A stretch of DNA of 64,000 nt from Sphingobacteriales bacterium (lineage in GTDB: Bacteria; Bacteroidota; Bacteroidia; Chitinophagales; Chitinophagaceae). Both the position numbers and the translations under genes were made by a program. The DNA is taken from contig SEFT01000008.1 of assembly GCA_004144175.1 (NCBI GenBank), positions 124,001 through 188,000 of the forward strand, written 5' to 3'. This document shows, piece after piece, positions 53,617 through 62,987 of the stretch (positions within the stretch are counted from its first letter, which is position 1; each line of letters opens with the position of its first letter). The notes beneath the pieces are model-generated. The model was not told where the DNA came from. It saw only the letters and a list, made by a program, of their open reading frames with translations, and ran no database searches.

Positions 53617-54453
53617 TTAGTTTAGTATGGCCAGCTCGCGCGACATTTGCGGAAACTCCTCCGCCTTTTGGAAGATAGCCGTAGGTACAGCCCCGGTAAA
53701 TTGCTTAAAGTCTTTAATGAAATGCGCCTGGTCGGCATAGCCGAAGTTGTAGCTGACATTGGCCCAACTCAGATCATTTCCTGATTGCTGTACATATTCA
53801 TAGGCATTGCGAAAACGTATGATGCGAATGTATGTCTTAGGGCTGGCGCCAAGGCAGTCTTTAAATCCACGCTGTAGCTGCCTTTCACTCACGTAAAGCT
53901 GTCCGCTCAATTCCTCCAGCCTGATGTCGCCCTTCGATTTTCGTATGAGATTGGTAGCCTCGTATACATAGTTGCGCTCACTATTAAGATGGCAAAGCTG
54001 CTTATACAGAAAATCTTCAGCTATCTTAATGAGCAGCCCCACCTCTGTTATGCCCATCATCCTGTCTGCCAGGTCTGTCTTTTTACCAAAGAAAGTGTCA
54101 AGGTCAGTATAGTTATTGAAAACCCCTGCGGCCGGTACTTTAAATAGTCTGATCAGGCTTTCGGGCTTTAGCCTGATGCCGAACAGATAAGATGTGCCCT
54201 GTGTCTTCCACATTACTGCGTCTTTATATACTCCTACCATATAAGCGTCCGGTAAGGCCTTCCATTCATTATCAACGAATACATAGCAGGTGTTACCCTT
54301 TACATGTACGATCAGTTCCGTCATGCCCAGTGGAACGCAACGCTGCACCGGCGACTCCTCGCACAGCTCCCCGGTGAATGACTGGAACCAGTAGCAGTCT
54401 ACGAAAGGCCGTAGCGCTGCAGATGGAAGAAATTCATTTTGGAAGATGTGCAT
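53617..54453 (-). CDS. AraC-family transcriptional regulator
   Basis: A 278-residue regulator. The N-terminal 150 residues are of the DUF6597 type (PFVDCYWFQSF; CVPLGMTELIVHVKG), and the C-terminal 100 hold the two helix-turn-helix units (LEELSGQLYVSERQLQRGFKDCLGASPKTYIRIIRF, then YNFGYADQAHFIKDFKQFTG). Targets cannot be told. The start is ATG 54453, after a near-consensus TACCTTCG box. The hemerythrin-like gene lies 47 bases upstream on the same strand. Confidence 0.9.
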   Translation of the reverse strand: MHIFQNEFLPSAALRPFVDCYWFQSFTGELCEESPVQRCVPLGMTELIVHVKGNTCYVFVDNEWKALPDAYMVGVYKDAVMWKTQGTSYLFGIRLKPESLIRLFKVPAAGVFNNYTDLDTFFGKKTDLADRMMGITEVGLLIKIAEDFLYKQLCHLNSERNYVYEATNLIRKSKGDIRLEELSGQLYVSERQLQRGFKDCLGASPKTYIRIIRFRNAYEYVQQSGNDLSWANVSYNFGYADQAHFIKDFKQFTGAVPTAIFQKAEEFPQMSRELAILN

Positions 54454-54500
54454 AGATTGAAGGTTTAAAAAAAGTGGCGCGAAGGTAAAATGTTTTTGGA

Positions 54501-55181
54501 CTATACGACTTCAGGATTTAATTGTACTGCCGTCTTGATTGACGAAAAGCGATTGGCAGGCAGTATCTGCTCAGCCATTTGCAATAGTCCGTCGAATGCA
54601 GACGCAGGTGCTGTATGCTTTACTGCCTGTAACCAGCCGATTACTTCGGGGTTATTTAGGGAGCGCATCATCCACATGTTTTCCTCCATCAGTGTTTCGG
54701 GCGCTATGCTTTGGATGATCTGCATTTGCATGCCGATGATTTCCTCGTCAGTGTAATGCTTCCATAAGGTGTATAGCAGTACTTCTTCCTCCTTATTCAT
54801 GTGATAAAGATTGAAGGCTACGAACTCGTTATAAGCATAGAATATTCTGTTACCGGCCAGCAATTTATCTTCTGCATTGCCCGCGTTCTTCCATGCTGCA
54901 ATATGCTCATTTAGTTCAGCCGCCAACTTATGGTCTATTACATGGTCGCGCTCAAATTCCTCAGTAAGTTTTTGGTCGTGCTTCAGTATATGCATAAGCA
55001 GGTATTTGTCCTCATGCTCAGCATGATCATCAAACAGCTCCAGCACACGCTGTAGCTGTGCCATTGTAGCACCTGCACCGCCGCTAGTGAAGTCGGTACG
55101 TTGTATAGCAATAGCTACGTCATACATCATCCCTCTCAGCCCCTTGTGTATCTGGTTGAAAACATTGTAACGCTTTTCCAT
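54501..55181 (-). CDS. Hemerythrin-like domain protein
   Basis: A 226-residue all-helical protein with a hemerythrin/HHE pattern: His in NQIHKGLRGMMYD, the HAEHEDKYLLMHI cluster (about 52-64), HVIDHKL and later HMNKEEEVLL. These supply the di-iron ligands. Such proteins bind oxygen or nitric oxide or store iron-sensing information. The start is ATG 55181 behind an exact promoter box. Its context beside an AraC regulator and a cytochrome c suggests redox or stress work, which is inferred. Confidence 0.8.
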   Translation of the reverse strand: MEKRYNVFNQIHKGLRGMMYDVAIAIQRTDFTSGGAGATMAQLQRVLELFDDHAEHEDKYLLMHILKHDQKLTEEFERDHVIDHKLAAELNEHIAAWKNAGNAEDKLLAGNRIFYAYNEFVAFNLYHMNKEEEVLLYTLWKHYTDEEIIGMQMQIIQSIAPETLMEENMWMMRSLNNPEVIGWLQAVKHTAPASAFDGLLQMAEQILPANRFSSIKTAVQLNPEVV

Positions 55182-55200
55182 AATCTGATTATTTACAGTG

Positions 55201-55208
55201 CAAAAGTA
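55201..55208 (-). promoter_or_regulatory. -7 promoter box (TACTTTTG) of the hemerythrin gene
   Basis: Exact TAnnTTTG on the minus strand, 19 bases before the start codon. Confidence 0.5.
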
Positions 55209-55296
55209 GAAACGGCAAACAACCCTAAATTGAAAAAAAGCGACATGTTTTATTAAAGAACTGTGAACGCCGGATGTGTTTATTAACTATCCAAGC

Positions 55297-56223
55297 TCAT
55301 TGGGCATCATTACCTTCCTTTACCGTAATGACCGAGAGGGCATAGCGGCTGGCATGTGGCAGCGGCTCTATATCGCCACCGGTATGCTGCGCCCATACCT
55401 TGATGAACGAAGCGCCGAAGTACAGTATGAACGAAGAGTAGAATACGAAGAGCAAGACCAGCACTAAAGCCCCGGCTGTGCCGTAGAGATTGCCGATGTT
55501 GCTGGATGATAACAAAGAGCGAAGTATGAACTTGCCAATATTGAATAAGACGCTGGTGACTATGGCGCCCAGCACGGCCACCTTTAGCTTTGGACGACCA
55601 TCAGGCAGATACCAGAACAGCATGAGGAACCAAAGGGTGACTATGATGACAGAAACGATCGTATTGAGAGCGCCGTTTAAGTAAGGGCTGATGTCTGGCG
55701 CATAGAGCGAGATGTATTTGCCCAGCCACGCCTGTATGCCATCGAGTACCAGTACCGCTACAAACAATGCACCTGCAAACAATATTACAGCTACAGCATG
55801 TAGCCTTGTAAGTAATAGAAGTTTGATACTTCGCCCGGCCGTCACTCGTATATTCCACAACTGGTTCAGCGAGCTTTTGATAATCTTGAAAAGCGTAGTG
55901 GCCACAAACAGCAGAAATATGAATATGCCGGTAGTTATAAATTGGTTCTCCTGCAATGCCAGGATGCCGCGTATGGTAGACAATACCTGCTGGCTGCCAT
56001 CTTGCCCGATGGTTCCGCCGAGCTTTTGCAGCAGTTCACGGCCTACTTCCTTGCGGTTGAAGAACAGCCCTAAAGCACGGACAATGATCATCAGGATAGG
56101 GGGCAATGCGAAGGTGGAGAAAAAAGCCGTAGCGCCCGCCATACGCAGCGGGTCATTTTCTTTTAGCACGCGCATGGTATCCTCCAGGATGTGCAATACA
56201 GATAGAATCGGCTTTTTAGTCAT
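55297..56223 (-). CDS. YihY/BrkB-family membrane protein
   Basis: A 308-residue membrane protein with about six membrane segments. The family stretches are visible: MAGATAFFSTFALPPILMII (about 27-46), LWNIRVTAGRS, FWYLPDGRPKLKVAVLGAIVTSVLFNIGKF and YGTAGALVLVLLFVFYSSFILYFGASFIKVW near the end. Older work named relatives RNase BN, but that activity belongs to another protein; the family role is unknown, perhaps transport. The start is ATG 56223. Confidence 0.9.
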   Translation of the reverse strand: MTKKPILSVLHILEDTMRVLKENDPLRMAGATAFFSTFALPPILMIIVRALGLFFNRKEVGRELLQKLGGTIGQDGSQQVLSTIRGILALQENQFITTGIFIFLLFVATTLFKIIKSSLNQLWNIRVTAGRSIKLLLLTRLHAVAVILFAGALFVAVLVLDGIQAWLGKYISLYAPDISPYLNGALNTIVSVIIVTLWFLMLFWYLPDGRPKLKVAVLGAIVTSVLFNIGKFILRSLLSSSNIGNLYGTAGALVLVLLFVFYSSFILYFGASFIKVWAQHTGGDIEPLPHASRYALSVITVKEGNDAQ

Positions 56224-56364
56224 TAACCTGTGTCTCAGTGGTGTTTTGTTGATATGAAACAGATTACAAATTCTGTACCCTGCACAACGTATGTTTTTGC
56301 AGATATATGTAATGAGTGCTACATAAATATGTACACAACTGGCTGAACGAGCGGCAAATACCGT

Positions 56365-56372
56365 TATTTTTG
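56365..56372 (+). promoter_or_regulatory. -7 promoter box (TATTTTTG) of the MBL hydrolase gene
   Basis: Exact TAnnTTTG with only eight bases before the ATG, so the transcript would have almost no leader. Confidence 0.4.
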
Positions 56373-56380
56373 CAGTACCA

Positions 56381-57211
56381 ATGTTACTCTACATCGCATC
56401 GTTGAACTCGGGAAGTAATGGCAACTGTTATTACATTGGAAATGAGCAGGAGGCTGTGCTCATTGATGCCGGCTTGTCGTGTCGCGAAACCGAAAAGCGT
56501 ATGCGGCGCATGGGTCTGTCGCTGGATAAGGTGAAGGCTGTATTCATTTCGCACGAACATTCAGATCATATCAAGGGTGTAACGGTGCTGTCAAAGAAGT
56601 ATCAGATACCGGTGTACATTACCGAAAAAACCATGAAGTACGGGCGGCTGTTTGTAGAGCCGCACCTCGCTATGTCATTCGTGTCGGATGCTCCTATTCA
56701 TATTGGTTCGCTTTCGGTGACCGCATTTATAAAGAAACACGATGCTATAGAGCCGCATAGTTTTATTGTAAAAGGGCAGGAAAAAACAATTGGTGTCTTC
56801 ACTGACCTCGGTATTGCCTGCGATAATCTTATTAACTATTTCAGCAAATGTCATGTAGCCTTCCTAGAAGCCAACTACGATGTGCAAATGCTGGAGCAGG
56901 GCCGCTATCCGTGGCATTTAAAGAACCGCATCCGCGGTGGGTTCGGGCACTTATCCAATACACAGGCGCTAGAGGTATTCCGGCAGCATAGGCCGGCTTA
57001 CATGAGCCATCTGTTTTTGTCTCACCTGTCGAAAGACAATAACTGCCCTGATAAGGCGCTGTCGTTATTTAATGAGTATGCCGATGGTACAGAAGTGATC
57101 GTTGCATCGCGTTATACCGAGAGTAGGGTATACCGTATACCCGATGCCACAACTGATCGTATCGCACAAGCTCCTCATCGTGCATTCTCTATACAGGCGT
57201 CTCTTTTTTAA
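56381..57211 (+). CDS. Metallo-beta-lactamase-fold hydrolase (YycJ/WalJ-like)
   Basis: A 276-residue metal-dependent hydrolase. It opens LYIASLNSGSNGNCYYIG, the start of YycJ/VicX-type proteins, and the metal motif HxHxDH is at His58, His60, Asp62 and His63 (ISHEHSDHIKG); a later ligand is in GVFTDLG and HLSH. YycJ relatives are linked to coordinating cell division and DNA replication or act as 5' nucleases. The start is ATG 56381. It is a single gene. Confidence 0.88.
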   Translation: MLLYIASLNSGSNGNCYYIGNEQEAVLIDAGLSCRETEKRMRRMGLSLDKVKAVFISHEHSDHIKGVTVLSKKYQIPVYITEKTMKYGRLFVEPHLAMSFVSDAPIHIGSLSVTAFIKKHDAIEPHSFIVKGQEKTIGVFTDLGIACDNLINYFSKCHVAFLEANYDVQMLEQGRYPWHLKNRIRGGFGHLSNTQALEVFRQHRPAYMSHLFLSHLSKDNNCPDKALSLFNEYADGTEVIVASRYTESRVYRIPDATTDRIAQAPHRAFSIQASLF

Positions 57212-57353
57212 TTCGTAGTTACATTTACCGATTTTATTCTATACAGTTAATCAGCTTTTTAAAATTTTAGCTGATCTTAAGTAGGGGGCAGGTTCATTAT
57301 CCGCGTATCTTCATGGTACGGAACCAAGGTTTCCTGCACCTTAAACTACAACT

Positions 57354-59648
57354 ATGCAATTAAAACTTTACTACAGCCTCCTGGTAGCAGCCCTGTTGTT
57401 ACAATTCCAATCCATTGCACAACCCAATTCGGTAAAACTAAAAAGCGGCACTACGGTCATCAGCACGCACCACGGCATGCAAAGCGCCTATGCCGCTATA
57501 CCTGCTACACTCACACAGCCCTATGTCATTGAACTCGATTCCAGCTACACGTCGGCCAATGACACCTTCCCGCTTACGTTTGTAAACAAGGCAGGTGCCA
57601 GTGCGGTTAATACGGTTACAATTACAGTTTCTGACGCTGTCCTGGCATCTGACGGGTTGCCTGTTCTTTGCAATACAGGCAGCAAACGAATGTTCGTCTT
57701 TAATAATGCGGATTGGGTAGTTATAAATGGCCGCAATGATGAAGTAGAAAACCAAGGATTGCAGCTTATTGGCTTTGGAGATCTGAGGGAACTTATCCTG
57801 ATATCTAATGGTTCAAGAAATAATACTATAAGAAACTGCGTACTCTTAAACAATATGTATACCGGTACCGGAGCATCATGTGTCCGTATAGGCGGTGGTG
57901 GTAACTCCAGAAACCGGATACTGAATAATACATTTATCAGCTCGCATAATACAATATTATCTGATGGCGGTGGTGCGAACCCAAATGATAATATCACTGT
58001 CTCGGGGAATGTTTTTGCCGGGGCTTCGGGCTATTCTTTTAAAGCTGCTACCGGTACGGGGCGGACTATTATCGACTCTAATAGAATACAGGTTTCATCG
58101 CAGGTGGCAACAAATTGCATCTGGTACGAGAACCACCGGGATACGGCTATAATTACGCGCAATACGATCAATATCGGCAATACGTTTGATCCCAATACAG
58201 AAATAAAAGGCATCTACTTTGCAAATACTGCTGGTAATGCTGCTTATGCGCGAATCGCTAATAATATTGTTGCAAATACGGCGCACATATTTATGTCATC
58301 GTCAGGAGGGTCTCTATTTGTCGATAGTTCGGCTTATGTATCAGGTATAGAGATTGCCGGTACAAATCCTATCAAGGCAGACATTTATTTTAATACTATC
58401 CGCCTTTTTGGTAGCACAACAAATTCGCTTTCCAACGCTTTCACTGTACCGCTTTATCGTAAAGAGAGCAATATTGCCAGCATATATAATATAAAAAATA
58501 ACATATTCATCAATAAACGCGCAGGCGGTGGTGCTGGGTCAAAACACCTTAATTTGTTTATGAACGGTGCCGGTACGGTTAATATTGACTATAATACTTA
58601 CGAATCGGCGGGAACAGATATGATAGCATGGGATGCTTCATCTTATTCCAGCCTTGTTGCGTACAAAGCAGCCAGCCACGAACCAAACTCAGATAGTGCA
58701 GAGGTCAAATTCATGTCGCGGGAGAGCCTGCATCTGGCGCCATCTATGGCAATGAACCCTGCATTGCACGGCGTGGCGGTTGCAGGCATCGGACGAGATA
58801 TTGACCTACAGGCACGTACGTGGCCATACCGTGGAGCCGATGAGTATGCAGTAGCATGTAGTGGAACCCTGAAAGGCGGTACCATCAACTTCTCTCCTGA
58901 CTCTGTATGCCCAAACGCAACTGCGGTGCTGCAGATAATAGGTCAAAGCGCTTCAAATGGTGTTGTATACCAATGGCAAAGCCGCCCGGCAGGTAGTGCC
59001 GCTGACTTTACAGACATCGCAGGCGCAACAGATGATTATGTGCAAACTGTGCTGACTACCCCTATGGAGTTCCGCTTTAAAGATAGCTGCCTGGCCGGTG
59101 GCGCAGCATTCTATTCTGACACTATCAGTATGGGCATTTGGCAGGATGTAAGTGTAGATTCCATTACAGAAACGCATAACAACCTGTCGTACGCGTTTAC
59201 TGCGCATGGTATAAAAAACGCCCATAGCGTACTGTGGTTGCTGGGTGATAATGCCATAGCGGATACCTTAAATCCTACTTATGCCTATACTTCACCAGGT
59301 GTATACACAGTAAAGCTTATTGTAATGAACGATTGCAGTAGCGATACAGTAACCCTGACGATAAATGCACAGGACAAGAGCCATGTAAACGATTGGAACA
59401 GGGATAACGGCTTTGACATGTATCCTAACCCGGCTTCGGGCACGGTGGTATTGCAGCTGAAAGAAGCCTACGCCGGTGAAACACGTATAACCATCACAAG
59501 CGTGACTGGCCAAGTAGTGTACGATGCCAGCGAAAGCAACAGCAATGGCCTGTATAAAGTAGACCTGAGCACCAAGCCGAAAGGCGTGTACCTTGTGAAA
59601 GTACAAGTAGGAACACAGCAAACAATCCAGAAATTGCTGCTCCAATAA
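57354..59648 (+). CDS. Secreted T9SS cargo with beta-helix and PKD domain
   Basis: A 764-residue secreted protein. Signal peptide to about 22 (FQSIAQP), then a right-handed parallel beta-helix (about 120-400, with recurring N-x-I/F runs such as NTIRNCVLLNN and NRILNNTFISS), a Cys-bearing Ig-like part (about 500-590), a PKD-like domain (about 590-675; DTLNPTYAYTSPGVYTVKLIV) and the T9SS sorting domain (DMYPNPASGTVVLQL to the end). The helix suggests polysaccharide binding or cleavage, but no lyase catalytic set is recognised. ATG 57354, 142 bases after the hydrolase gene. Confidence 0.88.
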   Translation: MQLKLYYSLLVAALLLQFQSIAQPNSVKLKSGTTVISTHHGMQSAYAAIPATLTQPYVIELDSSYTSANDTFPLTFVNKAGASAVNTVTITVSDAVLASDGLPVLCNTGSKRMFVFNNADWVVINGRNDEVENQGLQLIGFGDLRELILISNGSRNNTIRNCVLLNNMYTGTGASCVRIGGGGNSRNRILNNTFISSHNTILSDGGGANPNDNITVSGNVFAGASGYSFKAATGTGRTIIDSNRIQVSSQVATNCIWYENHRDTAIITRNTINIGNTFDPNTEIKGIYFANTAGNAAYARIANNIVANTAHIFMSSSGGSLFVDSSAYVSGIEIAGTNPIKADIYFNTIRLFGSTTNSLSNAFTVPLYRKESNIASIYNIKNNIFINKRAGGGAGSKHLNLFMNGAGTVNIDYNTYESAGTDMIAWDASSYSSLVAYKAASHEPNSDSAEVKFMSRESLHLAPSMAMNPALHGVAVAGIGRDIDLQARTWPYRGADEYAVACSGTLKGGTINFSPDSVCPNATAVLQIIGQSASNGVVYQWQSRPAGSAADFTDIAGATDDYVQTVLTTPMEFRFKDSCLAGGAAFYSDTISMGIWQDVSVDSITETHNNLSYAFTAHGIKNAHSVLWLLGDNAIADTLNPTYAYTSPGVYTVKLIVMNDCSSDTVTLTINAQDKSHVNDWNRDNGFDMYPNPASGTVVLQLKEAYAGETRITITSVTGQVVYDASESNSNGLYKVDLSTKPKGVYLVKVQVGTQQTIQKLLLQ

Positions 59649-59673
59649 GCTTTTCAGGCATTACTATATTATT

Positions 59674-59700
59674 AAAAGAGTGGCCGCGGCCACTCTTTTT
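59674..59700. terminator. Hairpin terminator
   Basis: AAAAGAGTGGCC and its complement around a GC centre, then a T run. Confidence 0.85.
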
Positions 59701-59720
59701 GTTTCATACGGGCTAATGTA

Positions 59721-59750
59721 TTGTGCATACGATGGCTTCCGTTATATTTG
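59721..59750 (+). promoter_or_regulatory. Promoter of the small basic protein and YafY-type regulator
   Basis: TTG (59721-59723), 19 bases, TATATTTG (59743-59750): an exact Bacteroidota consensus, 20 bases before the small gene. Confidence 0.65.
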
Positions 59751-59770
59751 TAATGGAAAATCAATAAAAT

Positions 59771-59920
59771 ATGTCACTACTGAACGGGAGTAATAAAAAG
59801 GGTGCAAAGAATAAGAATGCTAAGACTACTGCACCAAGTGCTAAAACACAAATAAAGCCGGGCAAGGCAGCATCATTTGCCAAGAAGCCTATCAAAACGG
59901 GGGGTACCCGCGGCAGCTAA
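59771..59920 (+). CDS. Small basic protein (49 residues)
   Basis: A 49-residue protein with 13 lysines and many Ala, Asn and Gly residues, ending in TGGTRGS. It starts with MSLLNGSNKKGAKNKN at ATG 59771 and stops at TAA 59918-59920. A consensus promoter precedes it and the regulator gene follows nine bases later, both of which support expression. The composition suggests nucleic-acid binding or ribosome contact, but no family is recognised and it could be disordered. Confidence 0.6.
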   Translation: MSLLNGSNKKGAKNKNAKTTAPSAKTQIKPGKAASFAKKPIKTGGTRGS

Positions 59921-59929
59921 TCTGTTTGT

Positions 59930-60619
59930 ATGAATAGGGTAGACAGGCTATTTGGCATACTTACGCTACTTCAATCGAAGAAGTATGTACCTGCCGAAAA
60001 AATAGCAGATAAATTCAACATCAGCGTGCGCACGGTGTACCGCGATGTAAAAGCGCTTTGTGAGCAAGGCATCCCTGTAAGCTTTGAGGCTAATAAGGGT
60101 TACTTTGTAGTGCAGGGCTACTTTCTGCCGCCTGTATCCTTTACATCCGACGAGGCCAATGCACTGCTGCTGATGGAAGCAGTAGCATCCGGTTTTGCCG
60201 ATAGATCGACCCTTGCGCACTACTCCACAGCGCTTAGCAAGGTGAAGGCCGTGCTGAAAGGCCCGCAGAAGGACAAGCTGGAACACCTTAATAACAACAT
60301 ACGGCTACAGGTGCCGTCAATGTTCCGAAATGATTTCGAATACCTTTCTACATTACAGAATGCGATATCGTCGTATTGCATACTGGAATTGGGATATACC
60401 AACAACAAGGGCGAAGTAAGTACCCGTAAGATAGAAGCCATCGGGCTCGTATTCTACGCGTTCGGCTGGCATGTGATAGCCTGGTGCCATCTCAGGGGCG
60501 AGTACCGCGATTTTAAAGTTTCCCGGATTACGCACATCCGGTCATTAGAGCAGCCATTTGTTAAGAACGACCATATGGAGCTGAATGAGTACATGAAGAT
60601 GCTCCCCGTCGGGTATTAA
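59930..60619 (+). CDS. YafY-type (HTH plus WYL) transcriptional regulator
   Basis: A 229-residue regulator. The N-terminal winged helix-turn-helix (RLFGILTLLQSKKYVPAEKIADKFNISVRTVYRDVKAL, about 5-42) binds DNA; the rest is a WYL-type ligand domain (about 130-225; FYAFGWHVIAWCHLRGEYRDFKVSRI). WYL domains sense nucleic acids or nucleotides in some systems. The DinB-family gene downstream is often its partner in Bacteroidota. ATG 59930, nine bases after the small basic protein gene. Confidence 0.9.
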   Translation: MNRVDRLFGILTLLQSKKYVPAEKIADKFNISVRTVYRDVKALCEQGIPVSFEANKGYFVVQGYFLPPVSFTSDEANALLLMEAVASGFADRSTLAHYSTALSKVKAVLKGPQKDKLEHLNNNIRLQVPSMFRNDFEYLSTLQNAISSYCILELGYTNNKGEVSTRKIEAIGLVFYAFGWHVIAWCHLRGEYRDFKVSRITHIRSLEQPFVKNDHMELNEYMKMLPVGY

Positions 60620-60714
60620 GTCTTTCTCAAAAAAATATTTTTGGCGTAAAAAACAGACTGCCATAGGGCTGTCAGTGGGCGTCGTTTGCTTTGCATTATA
60701 AAACGAAACAAACT

Positions 60715-61215
60715 ATGTCAATGCAAATCATTCCACTGCTGCTGAAAGAAATGGACCAGGAAGCACAAACTACCCGTAAAATGTTGTCGCGCGTACCGGT
60801 TGACAAATATGACTGGAAGCCACATGCTAAAAATATGACGCTGAAACAACTGGTGACGCACATTGGCGAGCTACCGGGTTGGGTGTCAATGGCGCTGAAT
60901 ACTACAGAACTGGATTTTGCTATTTCTCCTTACACGCAGGTACCGATAGAAAACAACGAAGAACTGATGGGTTACTTTGAGCGTACGCTGGCCAACGGAA
61001 AAGCTGAATTGGAGAAAGCCAATGAGCAGCAGCTGGAAGAAATGTGGACCCTCCGTAATGGCGACCAGATATACGTTACCTGCACCAAGTATGAAATGAT
61101 ACGCACTAGCTATGCGCAAATCATACACCACAGGGCACAGCTGGGCATGTACCTCCGTTTACTGGATGTAGCCATACCCGGTAGCTATGGCCCGAGCGCT
61201 GATGAAAGCTTCTAA
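60715..61215 (+). CDS. DinB-family protein
   Basis: A 166-residue four-helix-bundle protein of the DinB/YfiT type: the opening MQIIPLLLKEMDQEAQTTRKML, the metal His in LKQLVTHIGELPGW (about 40-53), and the second His pair in QIIHHRAQLGMYLRLL. DinB proteins are thiol- or metal-dependent enzymes of largely unknown substrate, sometimes bacillithiol-linked transferases. I chose ATG 60715 rather than 60691 because it matches the family's opening. It follows the WYL-type regulator gene by 95 bases. Confidence 0.88.
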   Translation: MSMQIIPLLLKEMDQEAQTTRKMLSRVPVDKYDWKPHAKNMTLKQLVTHIGELPGWVSMALNTTELDFAISPYTQVPIENNEELMGYFERTLANGKAELEKANEQQLEEMWTLRNGDQIYVTCTKYEMIRTSYAQIIHHRAQLGMYLRLLDVAIPGSYGPSADESF

Positions 61216-61293
61216 GTCAATGGTGATGAAAAGACTGGTGTTTGCCATAATACGTTTATGCAAAACAACTGTGCAGTTGCTAATCATTACAAT

Positions 61294-61336
61294 AAAAGCA
61301 GTGCTGTATACGTTGTGATGACAGTGTTGCTTTTTT
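61294..61336 (+). terminator. Hairpin terminator (first of two)
   Basis: AAAAGCA, GTG and CTGT pair with ACAG, TGT and TGCTTTT (three G-T wobbles) across a 13-base loop, then a T run. Confidence 0.6.
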
Positions 61337-61350
61337 GATTCTAAATGTTG

Positions 61351-61383
61351 ACAGCCCCTTATAGCAGGGGCTGTTTTGTTTTG
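61351..61383 (+). terminator. Hairpin terminator (second of two)
   Basis: ACAGCCCCT and AGGGGCTGT around TATAGC, then a T-rich run. The rest of the 277-base gap 61216-61492 is gene-free. Confidence 0.75.
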
Positions 61384-61492
61384 GGTTGATACTGTGTGCA
61401 GTACTGTTTAGCATAAAATATCTACACCCGTTGGCGTGGCTGTGCCGTATGGTTGAGCTAATTTTATCATGCTCCCCTTATAAAAAAGACGA

Positions 61493-61780
61493 ATGGAACA
61501 GACATACCTGGTAGTAGACAATAGCGAAAAACAACAGTTTCAGGTAGAATTGCCCGACGACATAGCCCTGCTGCAATACCGCTGGAAAGAAAATATGCTG
61601 GCGCTGATGCATACCGAAGTGCCCGAAAAATACGAGGGTCAGGGTATCGCGTCCGCGCTTGCCAAGCACGCATTTTCGTATGCTGCTAACACCGGTAAAA
61701 AGGTATTACCTTACTGTGCATACATTGCCATGTACCTGAAGCGCCACCCCGAGTATGATAATCTGGTGGAGCCGGTATAA
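61493..61780 (+). CDS. Small GNAT-fold N-acetyltransferase (YjdJ type)
   Basis: A 95-residue minimal GNAT domain. The acetyl-CoA loop is EKYEGQGIASALAKHAFSYA (about 43-62), and AYIAMYLKRHPEYDNLV at the end is typical of the YjdJ/GCN5-related small family. Substrates are unknown. The start is ATG 61493. It is a single gene, 47 bases before the longest possible start of the bestrophin frame. Confidence 0.85.
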   Translation: MEQTYLVVDNSEKQQFQVELPDDIALLQYRWKENMLALMHTEVPEKYEGQGIASALAKHAFSYAANTGKKVLPYCAYIAMYLKRHPEYDNLVEPV

Positions 61781-61868
61781 TGGCCCTGACTTAAGTAGCT
61801 GGCTTTATTGCCATTACAAGTAAATATTGCTCGATCTGTACTTATATTGCAGACCGCAATACACGGTC

Positions 61869-62885
61869 ATGTTCCTCAATCGACACATCAGCTTCAAGGT
61901 TATTTTCCGATTTGCCTGGAAGGTGCAGTTAGCCACCCTTCTGTTTAGCAGCTTCGTTTATCTATTGTATGAGGTGCTCAATCTGAAGATCCTCGGCATA
62001 CCATTCCTGCCGGTTGCTACCATAGGTACGGCAGTAGCTTTCTATGTAGGTTTTAAAAATAATTCGGCCTATGACCGCCTTTGGGAGGCGCGCCGTGTGT
62101 GGGGCAGCATTACGAACGCCAGCCGAATGTGGGGCGCGATGGTTGTAGATATAGTAGGCTCAAGAATGGATGACCAGAGCAGCGTGAAAGTGATAAAACG
62201 CGAACTGGTTTACCGGCACATCGCATGGCTCAACCTGTTGCGATTGCAGCTGCGCCGCAATCCTGTGTTCAGCGAGCGCGAATACGTATCCTCTGCTCAG
62301 CTGGAGATCATTCGCCGGCTACAGGGCAATCCTAAGTTTGAAGATGAGGTGGAAAGAGTGTGTCAGCATTTCTTATCGCACGAAGAGCACAGGGAGATGA
62401 ATGGCAAAGCCAATATGGCTGCCTGGCTGCTTAAGAAACAAGACAAAGCACTGATAGAATTGAAGAACTTGGGCTATATTGATACGTTTGAACATAGCGA
62501 TATGGGCAGGCTGGTGCTCGAGTTTTACAACCAGCAGGGCGCATCCGAGCGTATCAAGAGCTTTCCCTTCCCGAGGCAGTATGCCAATTTCAGTGTCATA
62601 TTCGTGTACCTATTTATCTTCCTGCTTCCCTTTGCATTGGTAAATGAACTGGAGAAACTGAACAGCGGTACTACCTGGCTGGTGATACCCTTCACCATGC
62701 TGATAGCCTGGGTGTTCAATGTAATGGAGCAGATAGGCGATGCCAGCGAAAATCCGTTTGACAATGGCATTAACGATATACCGCTTACAGCCATCTGCCG
62801 TAATATAGAAATAGAGCTAAGGGAAATGCTGGAAGAAAAAGACCTGCCGCAACGCATACAACCGGTACATGGTATTATCATGTAG
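61869..62885 (+). CDS. Bestrophin-family membrane protein
   Basis: A 338-residue protein of the bacterial bestrophin (UPF0187) family, which forms pentameric ion channels. Characteristic segments are IPFLPVATIGTAVAFYVGFKNNSAYDRLWEARRVWGSITNASR (about 43-85) and, near the end, NPFDNGINDIPLTAICRNIEIELREML. Four membrane segments fit. I chose ATG 61869 (MFLNRHIS), since the longer frame begins at a TTG with an unrelated start. Chloride or cation transport is inferred from the family. Confidence 0.85.
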   Translation: MFLNRHISFKVIFRFAWKVQLATLLFSSFVYLLYEVLNLKILGIPFLPVATIGTAVAFYVGFKNNSAYDRLWEARRVWGSITNASRMWGAMVVDIVGSRMDDQSSVKVIKRELVYRHIAWLNLLRLQLRRNPVFSEREYVSSAQLEIIRRLQGNPKFEDEVERVCQHFLSHEEHREMNGKANMAAWLLKKQDKALIELKNLGYIDTFEHSDMGRLVLEFYNQQGASERIKSFPFPRQYANFSVIFVYLFIFLLPFALVNELEKLNSGTTWLVIPFTMLIAWVFNVMEQIGDASENPFDNGINDIPLTAICRNIEIELREMLEEKDLPQRIQPVHGIIM

Positions 62886-62987
62886 TATTAGGTCCGGCTA
62901 CTCGCTTTGCTAGTTATACAAATAAACATTGCTTTAAGGACTAACAATATTTTCCTAGTCTAGAGCAAAAGAGATACGTTAAACTGT

